Assembly: GCF_003387155.1 (NCBI RefSeq)
Contig: NZ_QUMT01000001.1
Location: 1,615,858-1,679,857, forward strand
DNA from: Roseateles depolymerans
GTDB lineage: Bacteria > Pseudomonadota > Gammaproteobacteria > Burkholderiales > Burkholderiaceae_C
Length of the DNA: 64,000 bases
Direction: 5' to 3'
Part shown: positions 31,219 through 39,154 of the stretch, piece after piece
Numbering within the stretch: the first letter of the stretch is position 1
Layout: each line of letters opens with the position of its first letter
Made by a program: the position numbers and the translations under genes
The notes under the pieces: model-generated
The model's database searches: none
What the model saw: the letters and a program-made list of their open reading frames with translations, nothing else
What the model was told of the DNA's origin: nothing

Positions 31219-32640
31219 TCACACCACCCGGTTGGGATTGAGCAGGCCCATCGGATCCAGCGCCTGCTTGATCTGCCGCATGAGCTGGAGGGCCACCGGG
31301 CTCTTGCGCCGCGTGAGCTCCTCCCGCTTGAGTTGGCCGATGCCGTGTTCCGCGGAGATCGATCCGCCATGCGCCATGACCTGGTCATACACCACGGCGT
31401 TGACGGCAGCCTCATGGGTCTTCAGAAAGTCGGCCGGGGCCACGCCTTCCGGTGCCTGCACGTTGTAGTGCAGGTTGCCGTCGCCCAGATGGCCGAAGTT
31501 CACCAGCCGCGATCCGGGGAAGTGCTGCGCCAGCAGCGCGTCACAGGCCGCCACGAACGCAGGGATGCGCGACACCGGCAGGGCGATGTCGTGCTTGATG
31601 TTGAGGCCTTCTTCGCTCTGGGCCAGTGGGATGGACTCGCGCAGGTGCCACATCGCCTGGCTCTGAGCCAGGCTTTCGGCCACCGCTGCATCGTCGATCA
31701 CACCGCCTTCCAGAGCCTCGGACAGCACGCCTTCGAACTGCTCGCGGGCATGGGTCTCGCCTTCGTTGTCCGACAGCTCCAGCAGCACCGTCCACGGGCG
31801 GGGGCCCAGGGGCTGGATCAGCTGCGGAAAGTGCCGCGCCACCAGCGCCAGCGACTGCGCATTCATCACTTCGAAGCCGGTCAGCGCCGCACCGCAGCGC
31901 GATTGCGCCAGGCCCAGCAATTGAACGGCGGCCTCGAGGGTCGGGCATGCGGCCAGCGCCGTCATGCGGGCGCGGGGCTGGGGGAACAGTTTCAGCGTGG
32001 CCGCAGTGATGATGCCCAGCGTGCCTTCGGCGCCGATGAACAGGTCTCGCAGGTCATAGCCGGTGTTGTCCTTGCGCAGGCCGGAGAGCCCGTCCCAGAT
32101 CTCGCCTTCGGCCGTCACCACCTCCAGCCCCAGGCACAGATCCCGGGCATTGCCATAGCGCAGCACCTGCGTGCCGCCGGCATTGGTCGAGAGGTTGCCG
32201 CCGATGGTGCAACTGCCTTCCGCGGCCAGGCTCAGCGGGAACAGCAGGCCGGCGTGCCGCGCGGTGTCCTGTACCTGCTGCAGCACGCAGCCCGCCTCGA
32301 CCGTCATCGTCAGATTGGCCGCGTCGAGCTGCCGCACCTTCTGCAGCCGTTTGAGGCTCAGCAGCAACTGCTGGCCTGAGCCATCCGGCACGCCGCCGCC
32401 CACCAGGCCGGTGTTGCCGCCTTGCGGCACCAGGGACACGCGATGCTCCCGCGCCAGCTTTACCACCGCCGCCACCTGCGCGGTCGTCTCCGGCCGCAGC
32501 ACGGCCAGCGCTCGTCCCTGGTAGCGCTTGCGCCAGTCCTGCTGATAGGGGGTCAGCTCGTGATCCGGCAGCAGCTCGGGCAGCAGCACGTGGGCATCGC
32601 CCACGACTCCGCGCAAGGCGTTGATCAGGTGAACGGTCAT
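31219..32640 (-). CDS. FAD-binding oxidase, GlcD / D-2-hydroxyacid dehydrogenase type
   Basis: 473 residues. The PCMH/VAO-type FAD domain has VPQGGNTGLVGGGVPDGSG and EGSCTIGGNLSTNAGGTQVL, then GAEGTLGIITAATLKLFP. The C-terminal FAD-oxidase domain has VNFGHLGDGNLHYNV and SISAEHGIGQLKREEL. These fit glycolate oxidase GlcD and D-lactate / D-2-hydroxyglutarate dehydrogenases. The exact hydroxyacid is unknown. It lies 74 bases downstream of the DUF2069 gene on the same strand, so co-transcription is possible. Confidence 0.92.
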   Translation of the reverse strand: MTVHLINALRGVVGDAHVLLPELLPDHELTPYQQDWRKRYQGRALAVLRPETTAQVAAVVKLAREHRVSLVPQGGNTGLVGGGVPDGSGQQLLLSLKRLQKVRQLDAANLTMTVEAGCVLQQVQDTARHAGLLFPLSLAAEGSCTIGGNLSTNAGGTQVLRYGNARDLCLGLEVVTAEGEIWDGLSGLRKDNTGYDLRDLFIGAEGTLGIITAATLKLFPQPRARMTALAACPTLEAAVQLLGLAQSRCGAALTGFEVMNAQSLALVARHFPQLIQPLGPRPWTVLLELSDNEGETHAREQFEGVLSEALEGGVIDDAAVAESLAQSQAMWHLRESIPLAQSEEGLNIKHDIALPVSRIPAFVAACDALLAQHFPGSRLVNFGHLGDGNLHYNVQAPEGVAPADFLKTHEAAVNAVVYDQVMAHGGSISAEHGIGQLKREELTRRKSPVALQLMRQIKQALDPMGLLNPNRVV

Positions 32641-32714
32641 GGTGGGGTCCTCTACAGGCGCAGCGGCCAGCCGCGCAGGGTCAGATCGGGCATGAGTCGG
32701 GCATCAGCCAGGCA

Positions 32715-33125
32715 TCAACCGGGCGTGGCCCGGGCCGCCGCCAGCCGCTGCCGCACATGCACCGCGCAAGCGACAAAAATCACCACGGACAGCAGCGCTT
32801 CCCCCGTGGCCAATACCGCCCCCAGGCCCGGTTCGGACGTCGCGCGCACCAGGCCTTCGAGCGCATAGAGCCACACGAACAGGCTGAGCGCCCGAAACGT
32901 GTAGAGCCGGTAGCGCCACAACCCGGGCAGCGGCAGCAGCAACGGCAGCGCCTTGAGCGCCAGCGTGCCGCGGCCCACCGGCAGCAGCCAGACTTCCCAC
33001 ACCACACACAGCAGCGCCAGCGCCACCGTGGCACCCAGCGCCACACCGCGGCTGAGTCGCTGCGGCTGCGTGGGTTGGGCGCGCCGGGTGTCGAGGTCGG
33101 TAGGCGGGGCGTGCAAACTTGACAT
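32715..33125 (-). CDS. DUF2069 family membrane protein
   Basis: 136 residues with four predicted membrane segments and the WRYRLYTFRALSLFVWLYALEG core of DUF2069. ATG at 33125. Function is unknown. In related genomes DUF2069 commonly neighbours yihY and wrbA; yihY is divergent here and wrbA is absent from the immediate vicinity. The two divergent starts are only about 20 bases apart. Confidence 0.85.
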   Translation of the reverse strand: MSSLHAPPTDLDTRRAQPTQPQRLSRGVALGATVALALLCVVWEVWLLPVGRGTLALKALPLLLPLPGLWRYRLYTFRALSLFVWLYALEGLVRATSEPGLGAVLATGEALLSVVIFVACAVHVRQRLAAARATPG

Positions 33126-33144
33126 GGCTGGCATCATAGCCACC

Positions 33145-34383
33145 ATGAACATCAGGATGCGTGTGCCAGAGCAGGGCTGGCGAGAGGGGATTCGCGAGTT
33201 GGTGCAGAGCCTGCTGCGGTGGCCGTGGCTGGAGACATTCCGCATCTTCGTGCAGCGCTTCCGGGAAGAGCGCCTGGGGCTGACCGCCGGCAGTCTGACC
33301 TTCACCACGCTCATTTCGCTGGTGCCGCTGCTGACGGTCGCGCTGGCGCTGTTCACGGCCTTTCCGATGTTCTCCGCCTTCCAGGGCGCGCTGGAAAAGT
33401 ACTTCCTGAAGTCGCTGGTACCCGACAACATTGCGCGCCCTGTGCTGGGCTCGCTGACGCAGTTCGCCGCCAAGGCCAACCGGCTGGGCGCGGTGGGCCT
33501 GGTGGTGCTGGCGGTGACGGCGCTGTCGCTGATGCTGACCATCGACCGCACGCTCAACCAGATCTGGCGGGTGCAGCGGCCCCGGCCCATCGCGCAGCGG
33601 GTGCTGGTGTACTGGGCCGCGATGACGCTGGGGCCCTTGCTGCTGGGCGGCAGTCTCACCCTGACCAGCTACCTGATCACCACCGGCAAGGACCTGGTGG
33701 ACAACATGCCGCGCAGCCTGGTGGTGCTGCTCTCCAGCGTGGACCTGATCGTGCTGTGGGCGGCCATGGCCGCGCTGTTCCATTACGTGCCCAACACGGA
33801 TGTGCGCTGGCGCCATGCCCTGGTGGGCGCGGGGTTCACGGCGGTGGCCTTTCACCTGGCCAAGCAGGCGCTGGCCTGGTATGTGAAGCAGGTGCCGACC
33901 TATTCCACGCTCTATGGGGCGTTTGCGGCGGTGCCCATCTTCCTGATCTGGATCTATGTGGGCTGGTCCATCGTCCTGCTGGGGGCGATTCTCGCGGCGA
34001 ATGCGCCCGCGCTGGCGGGCGGCGTCAGCGTGCGACGTCCGACGCCGGGCATGCAACTGGAGCTGGCGCTGGACATCCTGCGGGAGCTGGAGGCGGCGAG
34101 GACGGCCGGGGAGACCGGCTTGACGATGCTGTCCCTGTCGCAGCGGCTGTGCGTGGATCCGCTGCAGCTGGAGCCGGTGGTGGACGAATTGCTGGACCTG
34201 GACTGGGTGGGGCGGCTGGAAGAGGAGGGCGCGCAGCGACTGGTGCTGCTGTGCGACCCCGCCGCCACGCGGGCCGAGCCGCTGATCCGCACGCTGCTGC
34301 TCCCGCGCTCCGACGGCCTCGGGGCGCTATGGGCGGGTGCGCAGTGGGATCAGTTGACGCTGCGCGCTGTCCTGCAGCGCTGA
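33145..34383 (+). CDS. YihY/UPF0761 family inner-membrane protein
   Basis: 412 residues. About six membrane helices carry the family motifs GSLTFTTLISLVPLLTVALAL, QIWRVQRPRP, YVPNTDVRWRHALVGAGF and YSTLYGAFAAVPIFLIWIY (each in part). A C-terminal soluble domain of about 120 residues (ELALDILRELEAARTAGE) looks like a winged helix. Once misnamed RNase BN; the function is not settled. ATG at 33145 is preferred over an in-frame ATG at 33124 that overlaps the divergent DUF2069 start. Confidence 0.9.
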   Translation: MNIRMRVPEQGWREGIRELVQSLLRWPWLETFRIFVQRFREERLGLTAGSLTFTTLISLVPLLTVALALFTAFPMFSAFQGALEKYFLKSLVPDNIARPVLGSLTQFAAKANRLGAVGLVVLAVTALSLMLTIDRTLNQIWRVQRPRPIAQRVLVYWAAMTLGPLLLGGSLTLTSYLITTGKDLVDNMPRSLVVLLSSVDLIVLWAAMAALFHYVPNTDVRWRHALVGAGFTAVAFHLAKQALAWYVKQVPTYSTLYGAFAAVPIFLIWIYVGWSIVLLGAILAANAPALAGGVSVRRPTPGMQLELALDILRELEAARTAGETGLTMLSLSQRLCVDPLQLEPVVDELLDLDWVGRLEEEGAQRLVLLCDPAATRAEPLIRTLLLPRSDGLGALWAGAQWDQLTLRAVLQR

Positions 34384-34556
34384 GCAGCCGGCCTGGCGGC
34401 TGTCATCCAGAGGCAGCGGGGCCCGCGGCGCATCGGCGATCTCTGCAGTCGCCCTGCGCTGAGGCGCGGCCGCGTGGCTGCTCCATCAGACGGGCCATCG
34501 CGATCAGCGATGCGACATCTTCCGGTGCCGTGAGCAGATGCTCAGGCTGAAATGGC

Positions 34557-34925
34557 TCAGCGCAGCCAGTGCAAGGCGGCGGCGCTGCCCAGAAGCAGCG
34601 CTGCAACGATCAAGAGGAACAGGCGCAAGCGCTTCGCCTTGCCCTTGGCTTTGTCGGCGACATACCCGCTTCCCGAACTGCGCGTGTGCCGCGCCGTGTG
34701 CAGCGTGGCTGCGGCGGAGGGCTGGACGCGAATCGCGGGGTCCTCCAAGCCGTGACGCACGCGCTGCTCCGCCACCCGCAAGCGGGCAGAACCTTCGAGC
34801 ATGGCCAATTTCTGCAACTGGTCGTCGGGTGCGGGGCGGATGCTGGTGGGGGAAGTGGGCTGGTCCTCAGTGGGTTCGGACGTCTGCGCGCGGATGGGGA
34901 CGGACTTCAGTGAGCGTTGTTGCAT
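34557..34925 (-). CDS. Small hypothetical protein with a C-terminal membrane anchor
   Basis: 122 residues from ATG at 34925 (MQQRSLKSVPIRAQ). The N-terminal 90 residues are polar and Pro/Ser/Thr-rich. A basic cluster KAKGKAKRLR precedes a single hydrophobic helix FLLIVAALLLGSAAALHWL that reaches the C-terminus, so it would be tail-anchored in the inner membrane. No family is recognised. The stretch 34384-34556 next to it has no supported gene. Confidence 0.55.
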   Translation of the reverse strand: MQQRSLKSVPIRAQTSEPTEDQPTSPTSIRPAPDDQLQKLAMLEGSARLRVAEQRVRHGLEDPAIRVQPSAAATLHTARHTRSSGSGYVADKAKGKAKRLRLFLLIVAALLLGSAAALHWLR

Positions 34926-35047
34926 CAATAGAACTACCTGAAACGCTCCCTCTCTCTTGCTGACGATTCTGATCGGATCGAAGGGAGAAGTCGGTAACAG
35001 AACGTAGGATTTCTGAATTGGAATCAGACTGTTTGGAGGTAATGGCG

Positions 35048-35281
35048 ATGGCCACATTCACTGTTCGCGACCTCTCCGAAGAGACACGCAACCAACTCAA
35101 GCGCCGCGCTAAGCTCCACGGGAGAAGCCTACAAGCCGAGGTGCGTCAAATACTGCAGAACGCTTTACGCCCTGCGCCGGGACTGGGCACTTCGCTCGTA
35201 GCCATTGGTGGGCGATTCGGAGGCGTGGAAACCAAGTGGCCACGCAGCAAGTCCGCCGTTCGACCGGCGGAGTTTGAATGA
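35048..35281 (+). CDS. FitA/VapB-type ribbon-helix-helix antitoxin, orphan
   Basis: 77 residues starting MATFTVRDLSEETRNQLKRR, a FitA/StbC-type ribbon-helix-helix DNA-binding N-terminus, then a short tail ending AEFE that would wrap a PIN toxin. GGAGGT at 35035-35040 gives ideal spacing to ATG 35048. In fitAB operons the toxin ATG overlaps the antitoxin stop. Here an ATG does overlap (35278-35280), but the frame behind it encodes no PIN motif and runs into the 3' end of the convergent XRE gene. The toxin is therefore missing. Confidence 0.85.
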   Translation: MATFTVRDLSEETRNQLKRRAKLHGRSLQAEVRQILQNALRPAPGLGTSLVAIGGRFGGVETKWPRSKSAVRPAEFE

Positions 35282-35297
35282 CCCGATGCGTGGCCCA

Positions 35298-35876
35298 TCA
35301 CGCGTGCAGCACCGCCAACATCGCCGTAGCGGCCTTCTTGCCCACATTGCGGATGGCATGCGCCCCATCCACCGCATAACGCGCGGTCTCCCCGGCCTTC
35401 ACCAGGTGCCGGCTCCCGCCGGCCGTCACTTCCAGTTCGCCGCTCAATACGCTCAGGTGCTCCCGCGACCCGGGTTCATGCGCCGCGGACTCCAGCGCGC
35501 CGCCGGGTTGCACCGTCAGCTCATACCACTCAAACTGCCCGGCCAGCTCGATCGGCCCCAGGATGCGCAGCCGGCACAGCCCGTCCGGGCTGGACAGCCC
35601 CGGCGTGGCATGGGCCGCCACCACCTCGATCGGCGGTGCCGCCGGACGCTCCCCGCCCAACAGCTCGGACAACTCCACCCTCAGCGCATTGGCCAGCCGC
35701 CACACCACTGCCACCGTGGGATTGGCCTGGTTCCGCTCAATTTGAGAGAGCATCGACTTGGACACGCCCGCCCGTCGCGACAGTTCGTCCAGCGACAAAC
35801 CCTGTGCCTGCCGCAGGGCCTGCAAGGTGGCGCCGACGCGCGGAGGTTCCAACTTTTCTGACGGAATGGCGGACAT
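35298..35876 (-). CDS. XRE-family regulator with C-terminal cupin domain
   Basis: 192 residues. The helix-turn-helix (about 14-70) contains SLDELSRRAGVSKSMLSQIE and the cupin domain (about 100-188) contains HEPGSREHLSVLSGELEVTA. Such regulators (PuuR/SutR-like) bind a small metabolite in the cupin barrel. It is divergent from kbl, with a conspicuous repeated site in between, so it may control kbl-tdh and itself. The ligand is not predictable. Confidence 0.9.
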   Translation of the reverse strand: MSAIPSEKLEPPRVGATLQALRQAQGLSLDELSRRAGVSKSMLSQIERNQANPTVAVVWRLANALRVELSELLGGERPAAPPIEVVAAHATPGLSSPDGLCRLRILGPIELAGQFEWYELTVQPGGALESAAHEPGSREHLSVLSGELEVTAGGSRHLVKAGETARYAVDGAHAIRNVGKKAATAMLAVLHA

Positions 35877-35963
35877 GGCTCACTGACATTGCGCAGGCCT
35901 GGCCACTCGCCCCTTGGACTCGCCACCTTGACCCGCCACTTTGATTCCTCGATACTGCACAGC

Positions 35964-35995
35964 CGTTCGATATAACGAACGCGTTCGATTTAACG
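35964..35995. promoter_or_regulatory. Putative operator of the XRE-cupin regulator
   Basis: CGTTCG-N6-CGAACG (35964-35981) is an inverted repeat directly followed by CGTTCGATTTAACG (35982-35995), which repeats the first half-site CGTTCGATATAACG with one change. It lies 25-56 bases before the kbl ATG and about 90 bases from the regulator start. Confidence 0.6.
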
Positions 35996-36019
35996 GATTG
36001 TGCCGCAGGAGCTCCCCGC

Positions 36020-37243
36020 ATGACCACCCAAGCGCCTCAGACCCCCTCCACGGAAGATTTCTATCGCCATCTGCAGAATGAACTGCAGGGCATCCGCGAA
36101 GCCGGTCTCTACAAGAACGAGCGCATCATCACCAGCCCGCAGGGCGCGGTGGTGACCACCCGCGACGGGCGTGAAGTCATCAACCTGTGCGCCAACAACT
36201 ATCTGGGCCTGTCGGCCCATCCGCAGGTGCTGGAGGCGGCCCACGAGGCGCTGCGCACGCATGGCTACGGCCTGTCTTCCGTGCGTTTCATCTGCGGCAC
36301 GCAGGACATCCACAAGGAACTGGAGCAGCGCCTGGCCCGTTTCCTGGGCACGGAAGACACCATCCTCTACGCCGCCGCGTTCGACGCCAACGGTGGCCTG
36401 TTCGAGCCGCTGCTGGGCGAGCAGGACGCGATCATCAGCGACGAGCTGAACCACGCCTCCATCATCGACGGCATCCGCCTGTGCAAGGCCAAGCGCTACC
36501 GCTACAAGCACAACGACATGGCCGACCTCGAGCGGCAACTGGTCGAGGCCCGCCAGGCCGGCGCGCGCCATGTGCTGGTCTTCACCGACGGTGTGTTCTC
36601 CATGGACGGCACCATTGCCCAGCTGGACCAGATCCGCGAGATCACCCACCGCCACGGCGCGCTGCTGGGCATCGACGAATGCCATGCCAGCGGTTTCATG
36701 GGCAAGACCGGTCGCGGCACCCATGAACATCGCGGCGTCTATGGCCAGGTCGACATCATCACCGGCACGCTGGGCAAGGCCCTGGGCGGCGCTTCGGGCG
36801 GTTTCACCACCGGCCGCAAGGAAGTCATCGAGCTGCTGCGCCAGCGCTCCCGTCCGTATCTGTTCTCCAACACCGTGGCGCCCAGCATCGTGGGCGCATC
36901 GCTGGCCGTGCTGGACCTGCTGGAAGCCAGCACCGCGCTGCGCGACAAGCTGGAAGCCAACACCACCTACTTCCGCGAGGCCATCCAGCAGGCCGGTTTC
37001 CAGATCAAGCCGGGCACGCACCCCATCGTCCCCATCATGGTGTTCGATGCGGTGAAGGCCCAGCAGCTCAGCGCGCGTCTGCTGGAACTGGGCGTCTATG
37101 CGGTGGGCTTCTTCTATCCGGTCGTGCCCAAGGAGCAGGCGCGGGTGCGGGTGCAGATTTCCGCGGTGCATGAGCGCGAACATCTGGAGAAGGCGGTGGC
37201 CGCCTTCGCCCAGGCCGGACGGGAACTGGGCCTGGTGAAGTAA
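36020..37243 (+). CDS. kbl: 2-amino-3-ketobutyrate CoA ligase (glycine C-acetyltransferase)
   Basis: 407 residues, alpha-oxoamine synthase family. NLCANNYLGLSAHP, FDANGGLFEPLLGEQDAIISD (in part), DECHASGFMGKTGRG and the PLP-lysine segment TGTLGKALGGASGG are present. It splits 2-amino-3-oxobutyrate with CoA to glycine and acetyl-CoA. The threonine dehydrogenase gene follows after 87 bases, completing the two-step threonine to glycine route. Confidence 0.97.
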   Translation: MTTQAPQTPSTEDFYRHLQNELQGIREAGLYKNERIITSPQGAVVTTRDGREVINLCANNYLGLSAHPQVLEAAHEALRTHGYGLSSVRFICGTQDIHKELEQRLARFLGTEDTILYAAAFDANGGLFEPLLGEQDAIISDELNHASIIDGIRLCKAKRYRYKHNDMADLERQLVEARQAGARHVLVFTDGVFSMDGTIAQLDQIREITHRHGALLGIDECHASGFMGKTGRGTHEHRGVYGQVDIITGTLGKALGGASGGFTTGRKEVIELLRQRSRPYLFSNTVAPSIVGASLAVLDLLEASTALRDKLEANTTYFREAIQQAGFQIKPGTHPIVPIMVFDAVKAQQLSARLLELGVYAVGFFYPVVPKEQARVRVQISAVHEREHLEKAVAAFAQAGRELGLVK

Positions 37244-37330
37244 GGCCGTGGCGGACGGTGGGCGCCTCGCGGGCACCGGGCCCGGGCAGGCGTTGCACCG
37301 ACGCGGCAAGAGCGATTGAGAAGAGCAGCA

Positions 37331-38308
37331 ATGACCAAGATTTTGTTGATCGGGGCCAATGGCCAGATCGGTTCCGAACTGGCGGTGGAACTGGCCCAGC
37401 GCCACGGCAACGCCAGCGTCATCACCAGCGACGTGGCCCCGCAGGGCCGCGTTCCCTTCCTCACCCACGAGATGCTCGACGTGACCGACGGCGCCGCACT
37501 GGCGGCCGTGGTCAAGCGTCACGGCATCACGCAGGTCTATCACCTGGCCGCGGCCCTGTCCGCCACCGGTGAGAAGCATCCGATGTGGGCCTGGGACCTG
37601 AACATGAAGGGCCTGCTCAACGTGCTCGAACTGGCCCGCACGGTGAAGCTGGAGCGGGTGTTCTGGCCCAGCTCGATCGCCGCCTTCGGCCCGCAGACGC
37701 CCAAGGTCGGCACGCCGCAGACGACGGTCATGGATCCGACCACGGTGTATGGCGTCTCCAAGCTGGCAGGGGAGGGCTGGTGCCGCTGGTACCACGCCAA
37801 CCACGGCGTGGATGTGCGCAGCCTGCGGTATCCGGGCCTGATCAGCTGGAAGACGCCTCCGGGCGGCGGCACCACCGACTATGCCGTCGAGATCTTCCAT
37901 GAAGCCCTCAAGCACGGCCGCTACACCTGCTTCCTGCGGGAAGACCAGGCCCTGCCGATGATGTACATGCCGGATGCCCTGCGGGCCACGCTGGAGCTGA
38001 TGGAAGCCCCGGCCGAGCGCATCACCGAATGGGGCAGCTACAACCTGGCCGGGGTGAGCTTCACGCCGGCGCAGATCGCGGCGTCCATTCGTCGGCATAT
38101 TCCGGGCTTCACCATCGACTACGCGCCGGACTTCCGTCAGCACATCGCCGCCAGCTGGCCCCAGGCTATTGACGACACGGTCGCCCAGCGCGACTGGGGC
38201 TGGGCGCTCCAGTACGACCTGGACAAGATGGTGGACGACATGCTGGCGTCGCTGAAGCAGCAGATCGACGCCAGCGCGGACAAGGCGGGCTCCTCAGCCG
38301 GCCAGTGA
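37331..38308 (+). CDS. tdh: NAD-dependent epimerase/dehydratase, SDR-type L-threonine 3-dehydrogenase
   Basis: 325 residues. Extended SDR fold with the NAD motif GANGQIGSEL, catalytic Ser in PSSIAAFGP and the YxxxK pair in YGVSKLAGE; SLRYPGLISWKTPPGGGTTD matches the UDP-galactose-4-epimerase-like threonine dehydrogenases rather than the zinc MDR enzyme of E. coli. It makes 2-amino-3-oxobutyrate for Kbl. ATG at 37331; a start 15 bases upstream is possible. The 3' end overlaps the convergent hydrolase gene by 15 bases. Confidence 0.92.
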   Translation: MTKILLIGANGQIGSELAVELAQRHGNASVITSDVAPQGRVPFLTHEMLDVTDGAALAAVVKRHGITQVYHLAAALSATGEKHPMWAWDLNMKGLLNVLELARTVKLERVFWPSSIAAFGPQTPKVGTPQTTVMDPTTVYGVSKLAGEGWCRWYHANHGVDVRSLRYPGLISWKTPPGGGTTDYAVEIFHEALKHGRYTCFLREDQALPMMYMPDALRATLELMEAPAERITEWGSYNLAGVSFTPAQIAASIRRHIPGFTIDYAPDFRQHIAASWPQAIDDTVAQRDWGWALQYDLDKMVDDMLASLKQQIDASADKAGSSAGQ

Positions 38309-39154
38309 CGCCCTCACCGCGGCCAGGAGCGCCTCCGGCGCCTCGGTCATCAGCGCATGGCCGGCGGGCAGCGTCTGGACCTGCGCCTTGAGCATGTCCG
38401 CCAGCTGACGGGCCGCCTTGGGCGGTGTCATCTGGTCCTTCGCGCCCAGGATCAGATGGGCGGGCGCCTGCACCCGCTGCGCCGCCTCGGGTGCGCCGGT
38501 GTAACGGTCACACACCTGGAAGTCGTGCAGGAACAGGTTGCCGTGGGCCGCGCCGCGGGCTTGCGTCCGCTCCATCAGCGCCAGATTCGCCCCGTGCAGC
38601 CACACGCCGGGCCCGGGGTGGGACGGCTTGGCGGCCAGCGTCGAATGCGAGAACGCATTGACCATCGCCATCGCGCTCAGCGGCTGTTCGCGGGCCGTGT
38701 TCAGCAGCGACTCGCTCACCTTCATCGGCCAGGCGGTGCCCACCATCACCAGGCGCGAGCAGCGTGCCGGTGCCTGGGCCGCCGCTTCCAGCGCAATCAG
38801 CGAGCCCATCGAATGACCGACCAGCGCAGCGGTGTCCACGCCGGCTGCGCTCATCAGGTCCAGCACCCAGGCGCCGAGCGCTTCCACATCGGCCAGCGGT
38901 GGGCCGTCGCTGCGGCCGTGGCCGGGCAGGTCCACGGCCAGCACGGAGTGGCCGTGATGCGCCAGGAACCGGGCCAGCAGCGTCCAGACGCTGTGGTCAT
39001 GCAGGGCGCCGTGGATGAACACCACGCAGGGCAGGGTGGGGTCGAAGGGCTTGCCGCCGGTGTAGGCATAGGCGGTGGGGCCACCATGCGCGTCGCGCCC
39101 ATCGTGCTCGCCGTCGCGTTCGACATGGATCGGGGTCTTCATCTCGATCCTCAT
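38294..39154 (-). CDS. Alpha/beta hydrolase
   Basis: 286 residues. The oxyanion segment FIHGALHDHSVW, nucleophile elbow GHSMGSLIALEAA, acid in LGAKDQMTPP and His in PAGHALMTE form a complete catalytic set. The start codon overlaps the stop of the metY-like gene (ATGA), so the two are translationally coupled. The substrate is unknown; an ester or thioester linked to homoserine/sulfur metabolism is only a guess from the coupling. An internal ATG 12 bases further in (39142) is an alternative start. Confidence 0.9.
   Translation of the reverse strand: MRIEMKTPIHVERDGEHDGRDAHGGPTAYAYTGGKPFDPTLPCVVFIHGALHDHSVWTLLARFLAHHGHSVLAVDLPGHGRSDGPPLADVEALGAWVLDLMSAAGVDTAALVGHSMGSLIALEAAAQAPARCSRLVMVGTAWPMKVSESLLNTAREQPLSAMAMVNAFSHSTLAAKPSHPGPGVWLHGANLALMERTQARGAAHGNLFLHDFQVCDRYTGAPEAAQRVQAPAHLILGAKDQMTPPKAARQLADMLKAQVQTLPAGHALMTEAPEALLAAVRASLAG

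Noticed and set aside
34403-34606. 67-codon minus-strand frame next to the small tail-anchored protein
   Set aside because: Although EHLLTAPEDVASLIAMARLM looks protein-like, the frame overlaps the end of the other gene, has no good start and ends in low complexity. It could be a remnant but cannot be supported.
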